From: Montifringilla adamsi
Taxonomy: Eukaryota > Chordata > Aves > Passeriformes > Passeridae
Reading direction: 5' to 3'
Length of the DNA: 64,000 bases
NCBI GenBank assembly: GCA_017590115.1
Contig: JAGGNK010009114.1
Location: 22,883,978 to 22,947,977, forward strand
A program made the translations under genes and the position numbers. Numbering within the stretch: position 1 is the stretch's first letter; every line of letters starts with the position of its first letter. Shown in pieces: positions 25,601 to 37,480 of the stretch. The notes under the pieces are model-generated. The model searched no databases and had not been told where the DNA came from. It worked only from the letters and a program-made list of their open reading frames with translations.

Positions 25601-28335
25601 GAGCCAGGAGATAAAATTTGAAGGAAAGGAACAGGACTCAAATTCACTTTCCATTCTAAGGAGGAAGATGTTTTGGACTAAGATGAAAAAAAAAGGAAAA
25701 CTGAGAGTTGTCGAAAAGGACTGTAAATAAAAGCAGATTAGGACAATTTAAATTTTCGATGTCCACTGTCTGATCATTTATTTCCTGAAAGAGACCAGTT
25801 TTTAAGTAGTTATGGACTAACTGATCAGTACAATGAGAATTCATCAGCAGAAACACAAACCTTTCCTGTTATTGCTAACCCATTTTTGGTAACCTGTTGT
25901 TCCCTATGCTCTGGGGACATTTACAGGATCTAAGTCACTCGGTGGCAGAAGGGAGAGATCTTTATAAGAATGGGACAGAAGGAAGGTGTGTGATGTACAA
26001 CTACGTCCCATTGTTATAAATAATTTCATATATTTTGTCTTTTTCTGGTCACTTTAATTCTATTCACTTTTGTTCATATTGGTTTTCCTCTTTTAGTTTT
26101 CTGTGTTCTAGCTAAGACAAAGAATGATAATTGGCCTGAATATCTGGACTGCTTTATGTTCTGGTTTTGCCTGCCTCATTTGATTATCTTTACATCTGCT
26201 TTTCTATTTCCCTCCTCTGTATTTTCGTACAATTAGTTTTTTGTTCCTCCCCTTTGTTACCCCTCTCCTTACAATGGTAATTTCTGTCCAGTGGACACAC
26301 GTTCACCAGGAATTAGTTTCACCCCCCTAATTTTCTTCTCAGTTGCCCAGTTGTGGTGACCTTCAGTCACTGGAGGCGTGGATCCTATCGGTACCTCTGA
26401 CCTGAGCTCAGCGTTCTGTAGTGGGCTCTGATTAGCTGCTAACAGGGCCTGGGAGGAGAAACTACAAATCTCTCTATTGTGAAATAGTCTGACCTTCCAT
26501 TTGCTGAAATCGGTGATACTCAGGGAATCAGGATTGGGTCCAAAGTCTTGGAAGAAGCTTAAGCTGTTTAAATTTTCATGTGTAGCAACATAAATGGCAT
26601 TCTTGGCTCTCTAAAGTACAGCCCTCACAAGGCCAGTGGTGCTGTTTATTCTCTCTTGCCATACTATCTCCGTTATGAATTCATCATGTTTGAGACCCTA
26701 AAACACAGAGTCAAACAAAGCCACTTGCAATGATCCAGAGTCCCCATTACTGCCCCTCCTCAGCCATGGGTAGCTAGCCTTGCATACATCACCCCAGCAA
26801 TATTTACCCAGAGCCATGAAAACTGCTGGAATTGTGCTTTGCCCCTGCTAGGCAAAGTACACTTTTTAATAGGCATGGGTTGAAAGCAAATTGACTTTTT
26901 AAAGGGAAACAGGCTGCTCCTCAAAAACTATTAGAGATTCTGTCGTCTGGAATATCCCTGTCGTGTTGACCTTATTTACAGATTTCATGAAAAATACAGC
27001 ATCATAACATTGATGTATAGACCCTCTAGCATCCAATTTCTTTAAAGGATGCCTCCATATGAAATAAAGATGTTGGTCGTGAATCCATGCATGCTGAGGC
27101 AATACTAATGAGAGTGAGCACTGTGGAATATATTGCACACAAAGGCTTTTTTTAAATGTAGTCATACACTTTGAAAATAAAGCAATTTGGCATCTTACCA
27201 TGGCTACAAATGAGGTGGTGTTATGGCAGGGGGAGTCAGGCAATAAAAGTGACAGTGGTGGGGTGTTATTGACAGCTCTTTTCGTAATTACAAACTGTGT
27301 ATGCATCTATCCACATTATCCAAACTCTGGTCTTCTTTAGGAGTAAAGCACAACCATAGGATGGCAACATTTCATTCAGTCTGTTGGAATAACACTTTAT
27401 CATTAGCAATTAAAATACCTCTTTTATTATTTTTATGTTTTTTATTGTTACAATCATGCTCACGAACATAATTTAAGTGCTCCAAGGACCATACCAGACA
27501 AGTAGGTAAAACAAGACACAAATCAGGTGTTTTACCGTCCAAGTTTGCAGTGAAGAGGTCAGGATTCCTTAGGGATTCACAGTGAATCTAAGGAAGATTG
27601 GGAGAGCTGAAAACAAGGCAAGTGATAATGTGTTCCTTTGTCTAGAACTGCAAATGGCTGCTGCTCTGGGGAGCCTTTTGGAGAGAATAGACTTGAAACA
27701 AACAGGCTTGGGATTCCTGGGCCTCTTGCTGATAAGGGCTGGTAAATTGAGAAGCTGTAGTCCTAAAGATCGACCAAACAACAGTCTACTCATTCTTGGG
27801 CTAATGTGAAGGACATTGGGGAAGGGAGTGTCCAGTTAAGGGCTTTCTGTCAGACTCGTAACTTCTCCAGTTGTTTTTAGTGTCTCCATCGTCTCTCTTC
27901 TTTAAACAAACTTAGCAAGAAAGCCTGGAAGTGTTTATTCTGCTAATCTTTCCTGTAATTCCAGGGAATTCTTTACTTGTCTGGAGTGCTTTAATACTAT
28001 CCATGATTTCTGGGTCATAATACAATGGCAGTCATTGTAAAATTATTGTATTTATGAAAGTGAATGTATGGTCATTTTTACCATTTATATCTATAATTAA
28101 CAAAATGACAGCAAAACACTAAAGATATTATCTAATTATCTTTCAGAATATTTTCAGTATTTTTTCTCTTTTAAATTGAAAGCTAAAAGCTTTTTTTATT
28201 TGAATTGGTATCAGCCTGTGAAAGCTGTGCTACATCTTGCAAAGAAAATAATTTATCAGTGTGACATAAGTTCTCATCATTCAGCATTCAGGAGTACAAG
28301 CATCCCACATACAGATACATTCAGAAGTACTTTCG
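22615..28335. other. No gene recognised
   Basis: Long unremarkable stretch. A mixed CT pyrimidine tract lies at 23781-23838. The longest frame is 135 codons (minus, 26899-27306) with no recognisable domain and no good flanking splice sites. Confidence 0.5.
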
Positions 28336-28374
28336 AATAAAATATAATAAAATAAAATAATATAAGATAAAATA
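28336..28374. repeat. (AAAAT)-type degenerate microsatellite
   Basis: Successive ATAAAAT and AATATAA units form an A/T-only pentanucleotide-like repeat of about 39 bp. Confidence 0.8.
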
Positions 28375-29879
28375 GGGTTTCGGTGATACAAAATTGTCTT
28401 TTGCCTGGAGGCTAAAGTTATCAAGAGCAAAGATCTTTAGGCTGAAATGAGGATGTCTGTTTGGCTTTCATACCTTGGCCAGCAGTGCATTTTGAGTCTG
28501 GTTTAGAAATTTATAGCAAGTGTTGCACACACTTTTAGCCTGCATATTTTGTGTGATCAATAGATCAGAATTGAATGATATCTGTACCTTAGAGTCAGCA
28601 ATTCAATTTAATAGACAACTTATTAAATTATGCAGAACCTCATAGGTCTTTAAAACAATGTTAAAACTCAATTTCATGTTTGGCAAACAGTCAGCGTCTC
28701 TCTGTCGATGCCCAGTGAGCACTGAGGTCATACAACAGCAAATTCTGCTCTCTGGAGCTCATGTAATGAACAAATAACCCCATTAAAATCAGAGGGGTGA
28801 CTGACTTTACTATGGTGGGTGCTGGGGCACGATGGGACTTTTATGGGAAGAGTTTCTTCCTGCTGCATCTGAACAGTGAGGAGCAGATGTGGATTACTGG
28901 CATAAATGGAGTTTAGATTTTTCCCTGGCAGGTGGGAGCCTTTGCTGGCAAACCTCAGCATATCCATAGGTCAACGCACTTTGATTATACATACTGACAT
29001 ATTGAGTTAGTTCAGAAGTAATCATTCTTCCAATAAATGATAAAATTATGTTCTATGCAACATTGCTTACTGGAAATGTGACCCCTGACTCTCATATGTC
29101 TCCTCAAATTGTGTACAACAATGCAAATGTTCATACATCAGGGTGCTCTGTGCAGCACAAATACACTTTTTTGAGGGAAAAAAAACCCCAAGTCCATCTT
29201 GTTTTCTTTATTCCATTTTCTGTAAGCCTTGTGCTGACATGTAATGGTTGGTATACTTTCAGCAGGTAAAAATAGCTCCTTTTCCAATCATGAAAATGTG
29301 TTTCCGCCCTTAATAATGTGGGTTCTTTTCTATACACATCAATAGAATCAGCTCCTTAGGTGGTCATGTTTCAACCTGAGTTAAAATGAGTGTTGTTTTT
29401 CCGAGATAAATAACCTTTGGATATGACTGCCTGCCATTCTCAACTTGTGCCACCAGAGAAGTTCCTACATTTGGAAGGCTTGAAGATTTCCAGCTCTTTG
29501 TTTTCACCTGGAAGAATTTTAAAAATTAGTAGATGGAAACTTCAAGGCTGTAACTGATGAGTGTCCTTTCTTTGAAAATGAATTAATTTAACTTATGGCT
29601 TATGGCAATTACAGCACATCATATGAAATGATATTTATGGGACCTCATCAATCTTAATCAGTTGTGACAGAAGGCACTTTGTGGGGAGTATTGAGCAGGA
29701 CTTCAGAACAACTCATTTCACCTTCAGTTGCTTAAAAGGGGAAAACTAAGGAAGTTCCACTTTTCTGGTTTAGTTTTTGCCAAGGCTGAAAACAAAATTA
29801 TTTTTATTAGTGCTGCTATTAGAGCAGTTTTATAGACTTTTGTTTTATGTCATCAAGGACCTGCTTCCATTTCCTGGAA
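28375..29879. other. No gene recognised
   Basis: Unique sequence. The part at 29580-29670 is rich in ATTA/TTAATC motifs and looks like a conserved element by composition, but nothing firm can be said. Confidence 0.45.
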
Positions 29880-30345
29880 GGTGATCCTGGTGCTGAGGGT
29901 GATCGCTGTGGTAGCTGTGCCCTCACTGATCCTGGCACGGTCCCTCAGGGTCTGGCCATGGTGTCAGACAGGGACAGGAGCTGATGACAGCGTCCATCAG
30001 CAGCCCCAGACAAGGCAAGGGATGAAGTAGGTCCAGGATCCTTCCAGGGAGCCCAGTCAGGGGTAACGGAGACTGGGCCAGGGGTGGGACTGGAGGCAAA
30101 GCCACAGGGGGGTCAGAATCCAGCCGGGGGATGAGGCCCCAGCCAGGGTTTGGAGCTGATTGTAACACACATCTGCAGCGTGGATGCAGCCTGCAGGCTG
30201 CCAAGGTCCATCCCGGAGACAAGCCTGGAGACAAACATGCCTACAGAACAGCTCAGGCAAGGGCTGAAAGCCTGGAATTAAACGGAGCCCTGGGGCTAGA
30301 CCCCAGGGCAAGGGAGTGCCGTCCCAGGTGGGGCAGAACAGGGCC
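29880..30345. other. G+C-rich block with internal hairpin (unidentified)
   Basis: Roughly 460 bp of G+C-rich sequence sits abruptly in A+T-rich flanks, built of many CAGG, GGGG and CCAG strings and repeated GATCCTGG / GTCCAGGATCC motifs. CCCTGGGG (30288-30295) and CCCCAGGG (30301-30308) form a perfect 8-bp stem with a 5-base loop. Open frames on both strands reflect stop-poor composition and show no domain. An LTR-like or minisatellite-derived insert is possible, but I could not identify termini or a target-site duplication. Confidence 0.4.
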
Positions 30346-32629
30346 ATTAAGACCTATTAGTGCCCGCAAATGCCAGCATTTTAGAAAAGAGAATCCTTTC
30401 ATTGAAGGTCTTTGTGTTTACCAGTGGAAAATACAGAGAGTTAAAGGAATTGTGCAACTCAGTTTCTCAATGTGTCTTAGTACCTGGTTATTTCTGTCCT
30501 TGCAGAGGCAAAATAATAATCTAACGAATATTTTAAATATCTTTCATACAAGGAACTACTATGTAACAGTAGTTAAGAGAATAACTGGGAAGCCTGTTTT
30601 AAAATTTTGTACCTTTAATGTGTGATCACTGCCAAAGCTCTGACAATAGATGACAGAATTTGAAACTATTTTACAGTAATTTCGACTATTGTGTTTTAAC
30701 TTCTGTGTCATTTGGCCATTAGATGCATTAACCCAGTGTGTTTGTCTAAAAGGCAGTGGAGAGGAAGAAGCAGGAAAAGAGAAATTATTTCTGAGAGGTG
30801 CCTTATCTCGATCCCACACTTGAGAGCTGTTGAGGGACAATGGTTGAGCCATTGGTTTTGAGAACTTTGTCTTAATCTCCTGCTGAGTTTACAGTACTGG
30901 TGTTATCTAGGAAGGGCAAACCCTGAGAATACAGAGGAATAACCCCCTTGTGACTGGGTGGGTAAATGTGACTCTCCCTCAGTAGAGAGGTTACTGAGTT
31001 TTTGGGGGAGACAGGCTGGAGTGTGCAGTGTTTGAACGAGCAATGTCTGCCCATCCCAATGGCTGACAGAGTGAGCCTTTGACAAAGATAAACCAGAAAT
31101 GTCTCCAGCTCTTCAGTCTCATTTTTAAATGAGTGATTTGATCCTACAGTTAAATAATGAATGTTTTGAGGGCTGTTTTGTCAATACCTGATGCCTTTCA
31201 GTATGTCTGAAATGGAACTAAACAGGCTGATTCCTGTTAAACTGAAAATGTCTGACTAATCAATTCAAAGGATTAGTTTAATATTTATTTTTATTTTGAA
31301 AACCAGGGCTGGGTAAAGACACATGGTGGCTATGAACAATGAACTTTAGCAGTAATGGAGGAATTACTAGTGTCTTGTGCCTCACAGATCGACTTCCAAG
31401 TATTTCTTTCAATATAAACTTCTTTTCTGGTTGTGGTACTCTAAATTGAATGGTATAATGAATCCTCCAAAACGTCCTTTCTGGTTTTTATATTGCAGAC
31501 ATCTGAAGTGAGAAGAAACTCAAGGAAGTCTTTAATACTAAATACTTTTTACCACTTGTGGGACCCCTTTAATTTATGAACTACCATGACAAATTTTGCA
31601 AAGCTGTGAAATTGAATGAAACAGAAGCAGCTGTTTACTTGGTAATTATTTACCATATAATTTCCATACCCCAATGGTGGTACTACACTGCAATTAACTG
31701 ATCAGCAGTGATTATGAGTGCCAGGACCACTCACTTTATATTGGTGGCCAGAAAATAAGCTGTTACAAAATGCAGCAAGCTTAACCGCACTGGAATTGCT
31801 GAAGGTACCAACCCGTGCCTGGCTACATGCTCAATTCTCTCTATAAATGCACAAAGATAACACTGCTATGTCTCTTTTCAGAAGTGCAGTGTGAGCCCAT
31901 ATGATGTATGTCATAGATAGATCAGTTCAAAAGAGAATCAGACTGTTTATATTCAGCTTTGTAACTCACTAGGGAAAGAAGTCCTTGTTTCAAAAGTTAT
32001 TCACTGAGAGACAAAAATCCAGTGAGTTTATTTGTCATAAAGGAGTGGAGTACAGGAGTCAAGGGCCTCTTGTCTCTTTTTGTAGAGAATCCTCCTCTTC
32101 TTGGCTCTAGAACATGGGAAGCACTGGTACTCCTGCTCTCCTATCAAGGAGAGATGGATGAGGGTTGCAGAAGGTATTACAGCTTTGTATTTGTGCAGCT
32201 AATGAACAGTAGAGGGTAAAAGTGGATTGTCTCATTCAGTGTCCTGCTGGTGTTGGATTCAGCCTTCACCCATTTATTACCATTTCCATCAGTTCTTCCT
32301 GTGGAAATGTGGTGGGTATGGTGATGAAACCTAAGCAGACTTTTCTCAAAACTTCGCATGAATTAAAACTCAGGAAAAGATTCCTCCTGGAAGGAAGGAC
32401 AAAGATGGTAGTGTGCCAGCCGAGTGAATTGTAGCATGAGATGTTATACTCAAGAGTTTTCCTATTAAACTTTAATTGGAGCCTTTTAAAGAAATCTGTT
32501 GCTTTGTAGAATGGGGAGGCCAATGAAATATTTCTCCTGGCTAAAATCTGACTGGATATTTGGAATGAAGAGAATGGTAGCTTAGAATGAGAAATTCCAT
32601 GGCTTTCAAACTATACATCAGTGACTTAC
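30346..32629. other. No gene recognised
   Basis: Unique sequence. ATACAGAGAGTTAAAGG near 30430 weakly resembles a MIR core but has no supporting flank. Confidence 0.5.
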
Positions 32630-32693
32630 TTGCAGTTTCTTCTTGTTTGCTCAACTGGTATTTTCAAATGTCTCTCTTTGTTGATTTTTGGCA
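32630..32693 (-). other. Candidate 64-bp exon, splice-bounded (unidentified)
   Basis: On the minus strand a fair acceptor (CCTACTCATATTTCAG) precedes the segment and a strong donor (CTGCAA|GTAAGTCAC) follows. One frame is open. It has two bases of a split codon at each end and 20 codons between, containing INKERHLKIPVEQTRRN. The other frames contain stops. Purine-rich composition is compatible with an exonic enhancer but also arises by chance. I do not recognise the peptide, and no phase-compatible neighbour was established. Confidence 0.12.
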
Positions 32694-33838
32694 CTGAAAT
32701 ATGAGTAGGGACATGACAATAGAAAGTGGAAAGGCACATTCCCGAGTTTTTTGGGTACATTATTCCATGAATCTATTTTGTCATTGCACATGACCAATTG
32801 ACCTTTGAAACTGTGTCAGAAATAACTCCGCATCTTGATGGATGACACTGACCTTAATAACAATAACAAAAAGGGAGTAAAAAATGGGGTCCCTTTTCTT
32901 TGTAATCACCATGGACTGCTGGCTGTCAGACTCAGACTTTCCTTATTGTTCTTCTCATTTACAAGCCAGACAGCATTACAATGGTTTTTACTTACTGGCT
33001 ACTGCAGGAGCTAACGTGGGGCTGGGTAGTGCAAGTGCAGCAGCCAGAATTCCATGGTAGGACAGAAAGGGAAAGGAATGGGAACTGACTTCAAATGCAT
33101 GGCAGAGGCTTTGAGGCAAGAGTGTCACAGCCTGTTGGGGCACACTGAGACTTGCTGGTGTTTTTCCAGCTTATTTCTCCTGTAAAGAAAAGGCTTTCGA
33201 ACACTGCAGTGATAAGCACGGTGTTTGCACCTAGCAGCGTGCACAGATGAAGACATTTCTGGCCCCTGATAACACACAATATATGCATTATTGTGTGCGT
33301 ATTGCATTAAGAAACAGACGTGGATTAGATTCTTGTGGACAGATTATGGAATGTTTCCTTTGTATTCATGGCTGAAACGGACTAATAGGATTTACTTGAT
33401 TCAGAGATCAGATCAGGCCTTGTTTAAAGGAACAGGCAAACCAAGAATGGGAGCAGCAACTTTCTGTATCAGCACAAGCAGGGAAAAATACAGAAATAGA
33501 ATGGCTGCAACTTCTATCATACTTTTATCCTGGTGTGGCATGATACAACCTACTTATTTTTATTTTTTAAAAAAAATCTTTTATGCAGCCATTCAGTTGA
33601 AAATATCATAATTTTAAAACATTGATAAAAAAGAGGTAGGAAATAATACAGTATCTGGAGTTAATAGGAAAATGCTATATTGATCTGATGCACCTTTTGT
33701 GCCTCTAAGTTTAGGAAGCAGAGAGTACTGACAGTACGCAATTTCCTAAACTTGTCTAAAGTAGTGAATCCAGTATGATGAGCCTTTACCATCATGGTTT
33801 AAAAGAGGCCTTTGTGAATCTATTCTGATTGGGTACTT
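32694..33838. other. No gene recognised
   Basis: Unique sequence; a 106-codon forward frame at 33291-33611 has no recognisable features. Confidence 0.5.
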
Positions 33839-34127
33839 TTCCAGATTTCATGCCCATTAAAGTATCAATTACCTCTGACATTTCTATCAGTCTCCTATTA
33901 AGTTTGCACTTACTAAATTTCCAGAAATCCTGAGCAAATTAATCCAGGCATTAATCAGACTGCAGAGGGAATAACTTAAAAAAGGAGGAAAAAGAGACTA
34001 GTATAATTTATGGTAATAGATTTTGAAATAAATTGCTTCCTTGAGTTAATAATGTGTTCTCTTGTGACTACATACTTGATATTACACTGGAGCAGTTCTT
34101 TTTTGACTAGATCAATTAGTTATTGTT
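33839..34127. promoter_or_regulatory. Conserved-noncoding-like stretch
   Basis: Dense homeodomain- and SOX-like motifs occur, for example AAATTAATCCAGGCATTAAT and GAAATAAATTGCTTCC, with no microsatellite or CpG content. The call is by composition only. Confidence 0.18.
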
Positions 34128-34190
34128 TACACAGCACTTTGAAGGTGTAAAGTACCGTGTAAATGCAGGCTTGTTGTTATTACTGCTGCC
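34128..34190 (+). repeat. L2/MIR-type 3' tail
   Basis: CACAGCACTTTGAAGGTG, GTACCGTGTAAATGCAGG and TTGTTGTTATTAC follow the L2-type 3' end: a GCGCTTTG block, a GCTATATAAATGCAAG block and a (GTTATT) tail. Only about 60 bp remain. Confidence 0.4.
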
Positions 34191-35073
34191 TCAGTCAATG
34201 ATCTACCAAGATCATATTCTTCTTTGCAAAACATATTAACAGCTGTCCGGTTGCCTTTATCCACCCCTTTAAAGTGGTTGTCTTTTCTTTCTCTTCCATA
34301 TTTTTAGAGAATCCTCAGTTGTGCTGGTGGGTTTTCAGTTGGGAGGTTTCTTTCTTATAACACACAATAGCTACCTCATTGTGCTGAAAAGACCCAGGAG
34401 GGAGACAGGCCAAAGTTATTATTACCTATTATTACTTATTATTGCCTCAATTAAGGGGTTTAAAAGTCCCCCAGACCTGGAATCAATAAGATCGGAAACT
34501 GAATAAATTAGTTATATTTACTCCGTTTATTTTCTTCTCTTACATGACTGAATCTCTTACCACAGCAATAGGGTTACATCTCTGTGAATTTCAAAGCCAT
34601 TAGAGTTTTGAAATGATAAGGATTAACTGAACTGAAATAAATACTATTTTCAAAGGGGCTTGTTTTGGGGCTGCACAGCAGGGGACATTCTGCATTGTAT
34701 GCTGAAGTCAAGTGAGATATGGAGACACACAATGGATCAGTCGTTAAGCTTCAGTTGAATTTAGGGGCTTGAAATACTCAAAGCTGGTGGGATTCTGGCT
34801 GTTTGCAAGGAAGCTCTCAGGTACTAATCCAGTCATTCCTAACAAAGAGGTGGAGTTGCTGAAATGCAGTGCTTGTTTTTCTCTTCTACTTTTTTTATCA
34901 AATCTTATAAATATTTGAGCCTATTGCTGAGCTTCTATGTGGCGTAGAGCTCTGTACATCACATCCTAATTGTTCTTTTAGAATAAAATGAGAGCTAAGC
35001 AAAAAAATGGGAAAGTGAGAATAAGGACATTGCAGACATAGACATCTAAGAAATTGTGATTAATACCACTCAC
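34191..35073. other. No gene recognised; ATT repeat inside
   Basis: Unique sequence with a degenerate (ATT) run at 34416-34444. It is otherwise unremarkable. Confidence 0.55.
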
Positions 35074-35107
35074 CAGTTTTATAACGCTTTTGTCTAGTGG
35101 CACTGGC
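35074..35107 (-). other. Candidate 34-bp microexon, splice-bounded
   Basis: The minus strand shows a long pyrimidine/G tract ending TTGTTTGTTCCAG and a donor AACTG|GTGAGTGG, both strong. Two frames of the 34 bp are open (PVPLDKSVIKL or ASATRQKRYKT). At this length an open frame proves nothing; the interest is in the signal strength. It could be a decoy pair or a noncoding exon. Confidence 0.1.
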
Positions 35108-36148
35108 CTGGAACAAACAATAACAAACCAACCATAATGTAACATCCCCTGAGAGCCATTTGGATCATGCAGGAGCTGGAGAGCCGACAGCATGAGCTAG
35201 TGAAAATTGCTCTAATTACTTGTTAAGATACACTCAGAAATCTGGCAGAGGAAGCTGTGCTGAGCACCACAAATGGTGCAGCAGTGCCACCACCTGAAAG
35301 AAAGGGAGACTAAGGGGGGAGGAGAAGGCAGTGAGGACAATTAAATGAAAGCATGGTAAAGGGGTTTCTCATTCGGAAATCTAATGGAAATCCTGCTGCA
35401 GCCATTCCCAGTGAGGCCGGCCTTTGACCTCACACCCAGAGATCAGCTTGTTTCCATCTCCAACACTAAATCCAGGACGTACTGGGTATGGTACATGTGT
35501 GAAACCTGAGCAGTAGAGAAACAAAACTGGGACAGGAAAAGGTTCTCTCCTTGCATGTGGTGTAGGAAGGGGCCATGCAGGATCTTCTTGTTCCCTGAGC
35601 TCCTCCTGGAGACTGATGCTCCTTCTGCATGCCTCCTGCCTTCCTTTCCTGCTTTTCCTTTTAATCTTTGCACAGCATTCCAGAGATATTAGAAGGTGAA
35701 AGTAGAAGTAAGAAAGAACTACAGACTTTACACTCTCTTTACATCCATCTCATATTTGATGACTGGGTGACAAGATAGTAAGAAGTGTGATCACCAAGGA
35801 AATATGTTTACTAAGGGATAGAGCTGAGCAACCTGGCCTTCAGGCTCTTATCTAGTCAGGCACACCTGATGGAGCACCTTCACAGCCTGACATGCACCAG
35901 GGCCAAATCATTGGAAAAAAAAGAAGAATTGAATTCTTTCTGATGACAACTTGTCTCTCCTGATTTATGCCAGGGACTGCTAAGATTTTATGTTAAATTA
36001 AATGTCTAAAGTTTGAATGTTTCTGTAAGAAACCCCAATACTTATTGAAGAATCGCAGATGTTACGATTAGGACAAGACAGGACATCACAGAAAGAGGTG
36101 AAAGCTCTCTATATAAAATTGTTAATTTAAAGCTTTAAAGGACTTATG

Positions 36149-36222
36149 ATTGTCATCCTTGGCTGATTTTGTAAAGTGTCATCTGTGGATGTTTTTGTAG
36201 TATTGTCATCCTTGGCTGATTT
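36149..36222. repeat. Direct repeat, 21 bp, 53-bp period
   Basis: The 21-mer starting ATTGTCATCCTTGGC occurs exactly at 36149-36169 and again at 36202-36222. The intervening 32 bp is not obviously duplicated. Confidence 0.9.
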
Positions 36223-36400
36223 GAAAGGCCCACATATTGTGGCTTCTGAAGAAAAAGACTGAAATGTGCTGTTTAAATAATTAAAATTTTAAACCAGGAG
36301 TCATTGTAAATATTTTTTATGTGTGAAATGGTTTTACATTCAGAATTTCAAGCTCAGTTGCCACTTCTAGTCCTCTTCAACACTGGTGTCTATGAGTTGG

Positions 36401-36420
36401 ATCATTAACTATCATTAACT
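36401..36420. repeat. Exact tandem 10-mer
   Basis: ATCATTAACT occurs twice in immediate succession. Confidence 0.9.
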
Positions 36421-37264
36421 CTTAGCAATCATGTCTCTGTTGTCATTAGGAACATTGCATTCAATTTAATATTGGTTATGTGGATTCGAGTTTTTGGTAA
36501 TGTTTCATTTGTTATTCAGCATTCAGGCCAGCTTCACCAGGCACTAACAGGTTATCAAAAGCAATTTTCTGATGAGTAACCAGTCACAGTCTTTACTGTC
36601 TTAATTATGTCAGGTTTCTGTTGTAGATTTTAAACATGGATTTCTAATAAACACTATTCCTAAAAAGTAAAGAAAAGAAAAAGTTTCCCAGTTGGGAAAT
36701 AGGTTGCTGAAGTGTTTCTATCCATTTATTGGGAGTGTGAATGGTGTAAAACCAAACAGGTGCACAACAGAGAGCTCAAATCTTCTGTGAGCCTGTAAAA
36801 ACAAACTCTCCCTCCCTCTTTTCTGCTGAGGTGAGTGTAAGAGGGAGCCTTCCTGTTTGTTTTTTCCCAAACAAGGAGGAAGCACTGAGCTTTATTTTCC
36901 TATATCTTGTTTAGCCACCTTGATTGGAGCCTACATTGAGGTTCCTTAATGGACAGCGTGTTATATAGGTTGTTTGAGGTTAAGTAACAATGGGGAGCAT
37001 GGCTAGCACAGTTTCCCATGTCTCTAAATATAAACACAATAAGAATCCTGTTAAGACAATGAAGCAAGATAGAAACAGGCTTGCTGCTCGAGCGTATAGG
37101 TTCTTTTTCTTGTTTTCTGGCCATTATGTAAACTGACATTCTGGTTTTCCCATTTGAGAACAGACCTCTGCCTTATCATCATCACTGCAGATGTGCCCAG
37201 AGACTGTTTACCAATAAGGAAAAGAGACATTGCCGTTGTCTGAGTTGTTATTTCCTACAACAAA

Positions 37265-37480
37265 GAATAGGGGAGTTGGGATGAAGGAGGAGGACGGAAG
37301 GCAGCCGGTGCTGAAACGCTGCAGGCGACAATGTAAGCAGAGCCCCTGACGCGTGCTCAGAGCAGAGCTGCCACCTTCCCTCGCAGTGTGGGGGTACGGG
37401 AGGAGCGCTAAATGCTGCCATACTGCTGGCTTTGCACCCAGACCCACAGGCACAAGGGCGCAGAATCTTTTGATGAAAGC
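37265..37480. other. Short G+C-rich, CpG-containing patch
   Basis: CpGs cluster here (GCAGCCGGTG, CTGACGCGTGCTC, GGGTACGGGAGGAGCGC) in otherwise CpG-poor DNA. It is too short to be a standard island. The minus-strand frame (81 codons) has no domain. A minor promoter or enhancer is possible. Confidence 0.3.

Larger units (their letters stand above)
35108..37264. other. No gene recognised; two small duplications inside
   Basis: Unique sequence with two short direct duplications listed separately. A donor-like CTGAG|GTGAGTGTAAG at 36830-36840 lacks a convincing acceptor. Confidence 0.5.

Noticed and set aside
30427..30470. MIR core-like ATACAGAGAGTTAAAGG
   Set aside because: One short phrase without ordered neighbours.
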